A stretch of DNA of 64,000 nucleotides from Aralia elata. Taxonomy: Eukaryota > Streptophyta > Magnoliopsida > Apiales > Araliaceae. Where the stretch lies: NCBI GenBank assembly GCA_034770075.1, contig JAVJAP010000103.1, positions 310,001 to 374,000 of the forward strand, in the 5' to 3' direction. Shown here one piece after another: positions 62,808-64,000 of the stretch. Position numbers and translations under genes: made by a program. Below the pieces are notes generated by a model. It saw nothing but the letters and a program-made list of their open reading frames with translations. It was not told the origin of the DNA and searched no databases. Within the stretch, counting starts at the first letter, position 1, and each line of letters begins with the position of its first letter.

Positions 62808-64000
62808 ACGAGATGGGTGACCGGCGACAATACCCGGCCCCGACATGACGATCGACCGGCGACGATAACCGGCGATCACGAGATGGATGACCGGCGACGA
62901 TAACCGGCTCCGACAAGATAACCGACCGGCGACGATAACCGGAGGTTACGAGATGGGTGACCGGCGACGATACCCGGCCCCGACATGACGATCGACCGGC
63001 GACGATAACCGGCGATCACGAGATGGATGTCCGGCGACGATAACCGGCTCCGACAAGATAACCGACCGGCGACGATAACCGGAGGTTACGAGATGGGTGA
63101 CCGGCGACGATACCCGGCCCCGACATGACGATCGACCGGCGACGATAACCGGCGATCACGAGATGGATGACCGGCGACGATAACCGGCTCCGACAAGATA
63201 ACCGACCGGCGACGATAACCGGAGGTTACGAGATGGGTGACCGGCGACGATACCCGGCCCCGACATGACGATCGACCGGCGACGATAACCGGCGATCACG
63301 AGATGGATGTCCGGCGACGATAACCGGCTCCGACAGATAACCAACCGGCGACGATAACCGGGGGTTACGAGATGGGTGACCGGCGACGATACCCGGCCCC
63401 GACGAGACGATCGACCGGCGACGATAACCGGCGATCACGAGATGGATGACCGGCGACGATAACCGGCTCCGACAAGATAACCGACCGGCGACGATAACCG
63501 GAGGTTACGAGATGGGTGACCGGCGACGATACCCGGCCCCGACATGACGATCGACCGGCGACGATAACCGGCGATCACGAGATGGATGACCGGCGACGAT
63601 AACCGGCTCCGACAAGATAACCGACCGGCGACGATAACCGGAGGTTACGAGATGGGTGACCGGCGACGAAAACCGGCCCCGACATGACGATCGACCGGCG
63701 ACGATAACCGGCGATCACGAGATGGATGTCCGGCGACGATAACCGGCTCCGACAGATAACCAACCGGCGACGATAACCGGGGGTTACGAGATGGGTGACC
63801 GGCGACGATACCCGGCCCCGACGAGACGATCGACCGGCGACGATAACCGGCGATCACGAGATGGATGACCGGCGACGATAACCGGCTCCGACAAGATAAC
63901 CGACCGGCGACGATAACCGGAGGTTACGAGATGGGTGACCGGCGACGATACCCGGCCCCGACATGACGATCGACCGGCGACGATAACCGGCGATCACGAG
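62808..64000. repeat. 140-bp GC-rich tandem repeat array in element C 3' region
   Basis: Units start at 62808, 62948, 63088, 63228, 63367, 63507, 63647, 63786 and 63926 (the last cut by the window end), with periods of 140 or 139 bp. Each unit is itself four diverged copies of about 35 bp centred on ACCGGCGACGATAACCGG. A three-unit block of 419 bp (63228-63646) is repeated from 63647, sharing its private variants. Repeats in the 3' untranslated region are known in Tat-type elements and can seed satellites. Open frames across it are by-products of the period. Confidence 0.95.

Larger units (their letters stand above)
48003..64000 (+). mobile_element. Element C: Tat/Ogre-type Ty3/gypsy retrotransposon (3' end outside window)
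   Basis: At least 16 kb. The order is LTR, Arg-type primer site, gag, protease, G-patch, RT, RNase H, second (archaeal-type) RNase H, integrase, reverse-strand genes, tandem repeats. The second RNase H between RNase H and integrase, the long 3' region and the primer site are hallmarks of the Tat lineage (Ogre/Retand/Grande relatives). GC content is clearly higher than in the surrounding elements. It is inserted in element B's 3' LTR and is therefore the youngest event at this end. Confidence 0.9.

Noticed and set aside
62688..63857. Several minus-strand ORFs with repeated GYRRRS-type peptides
   Set aside because: They arise from the 140-bp tandem repeat, whose period keeps frames open; each is short and has no independent start or context.
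62808..64000. CRISPR-like array
   Set aside because: Direct head-to-tail repeats without unique spacers, in plant DNA.

Overview
This window is plant nuclear DNA, most likely intergenic chromatin of a eudicot with a large, repeat-rich genome. I see no host gene, rRNA or tRNA gene. Almost every base that can be assigned belongs to nested LTR retrotransposons. The plant diagnosis rests on the families present: Ty3/gypsy elements of Tekay (Del) chromovirus type with a tRNA-iMet primer site, Ty1/copia elements of Angela/BARE type, an Athila-like LTR with a tRNA-Asp primer site, and a Tat/Ogre-type Ty3 element with a second RNase H and reverse-strand accessory genes. Clade names come from remembered protein motifs, not a search.

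Layout. 1-9199: element A (Tekay-like), a decayed copy whose 5' LTR is cut at position 52 by the end of another related LTR. 9200-11007: AT-rich sequence with no recognised gene. 11008-12058: minus-strand Athila-like LTR with its primer site. 12059-14499 and 23714-about 23777: remnant of a SIRE-like copia element. Element D (Angela-like, minus strand, 14500-23708, TSD ATTGT) is inserted in it. About 23778-27944: LTR and gag start of element F, a second Tekay-like lineage, truncated by element G at 27945. G is split by element E (Angela-like, plus strand, 28433-38007, TSD AATAA) and then interrupted at 38172 by element B (Tekay-like, close relative of A). B's 3' LTR is broken at 48003 by element C (Tat-like), which runs past the window end.

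How the parts work. Each element carries the usual set: LTR promoter, primer-binding site, gag, protease, reverse transcriptase, RNase H, integrase and polypurine tract. A, B, D and E are disabled by stops and frameshifts. A has also lost one catalytic Asp of reverse transcriptase and a 309-bp in-frame block of pol. C is the best preserved: its RT and RNase H/integrase frames are long and open, though separated by breaks. C carries two minus-strand accessory genes between integrase and the 3' LTR. One is a three-exon gene for a plant mobile domain-like protein with phase-0 introns. The other is a related single-frame gene. Beyond them lies a GC-rich 140-bp tandem array. The same dyad motif (CCGCAGAT, 2 bp, ATCTGCGG) sits just upstream of the TATA-like box in C's LTR and upstream of the reverse-strand gene, which suggests a shared promoter logic.

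The most unexpected pattern is that LTRs or leaders of at least five distinct elements, otherwise AT-rich, carry short GC-rich hairpin cassettes. In two independent comparisons the hairpin arms differ by paired (compensatory) changes.
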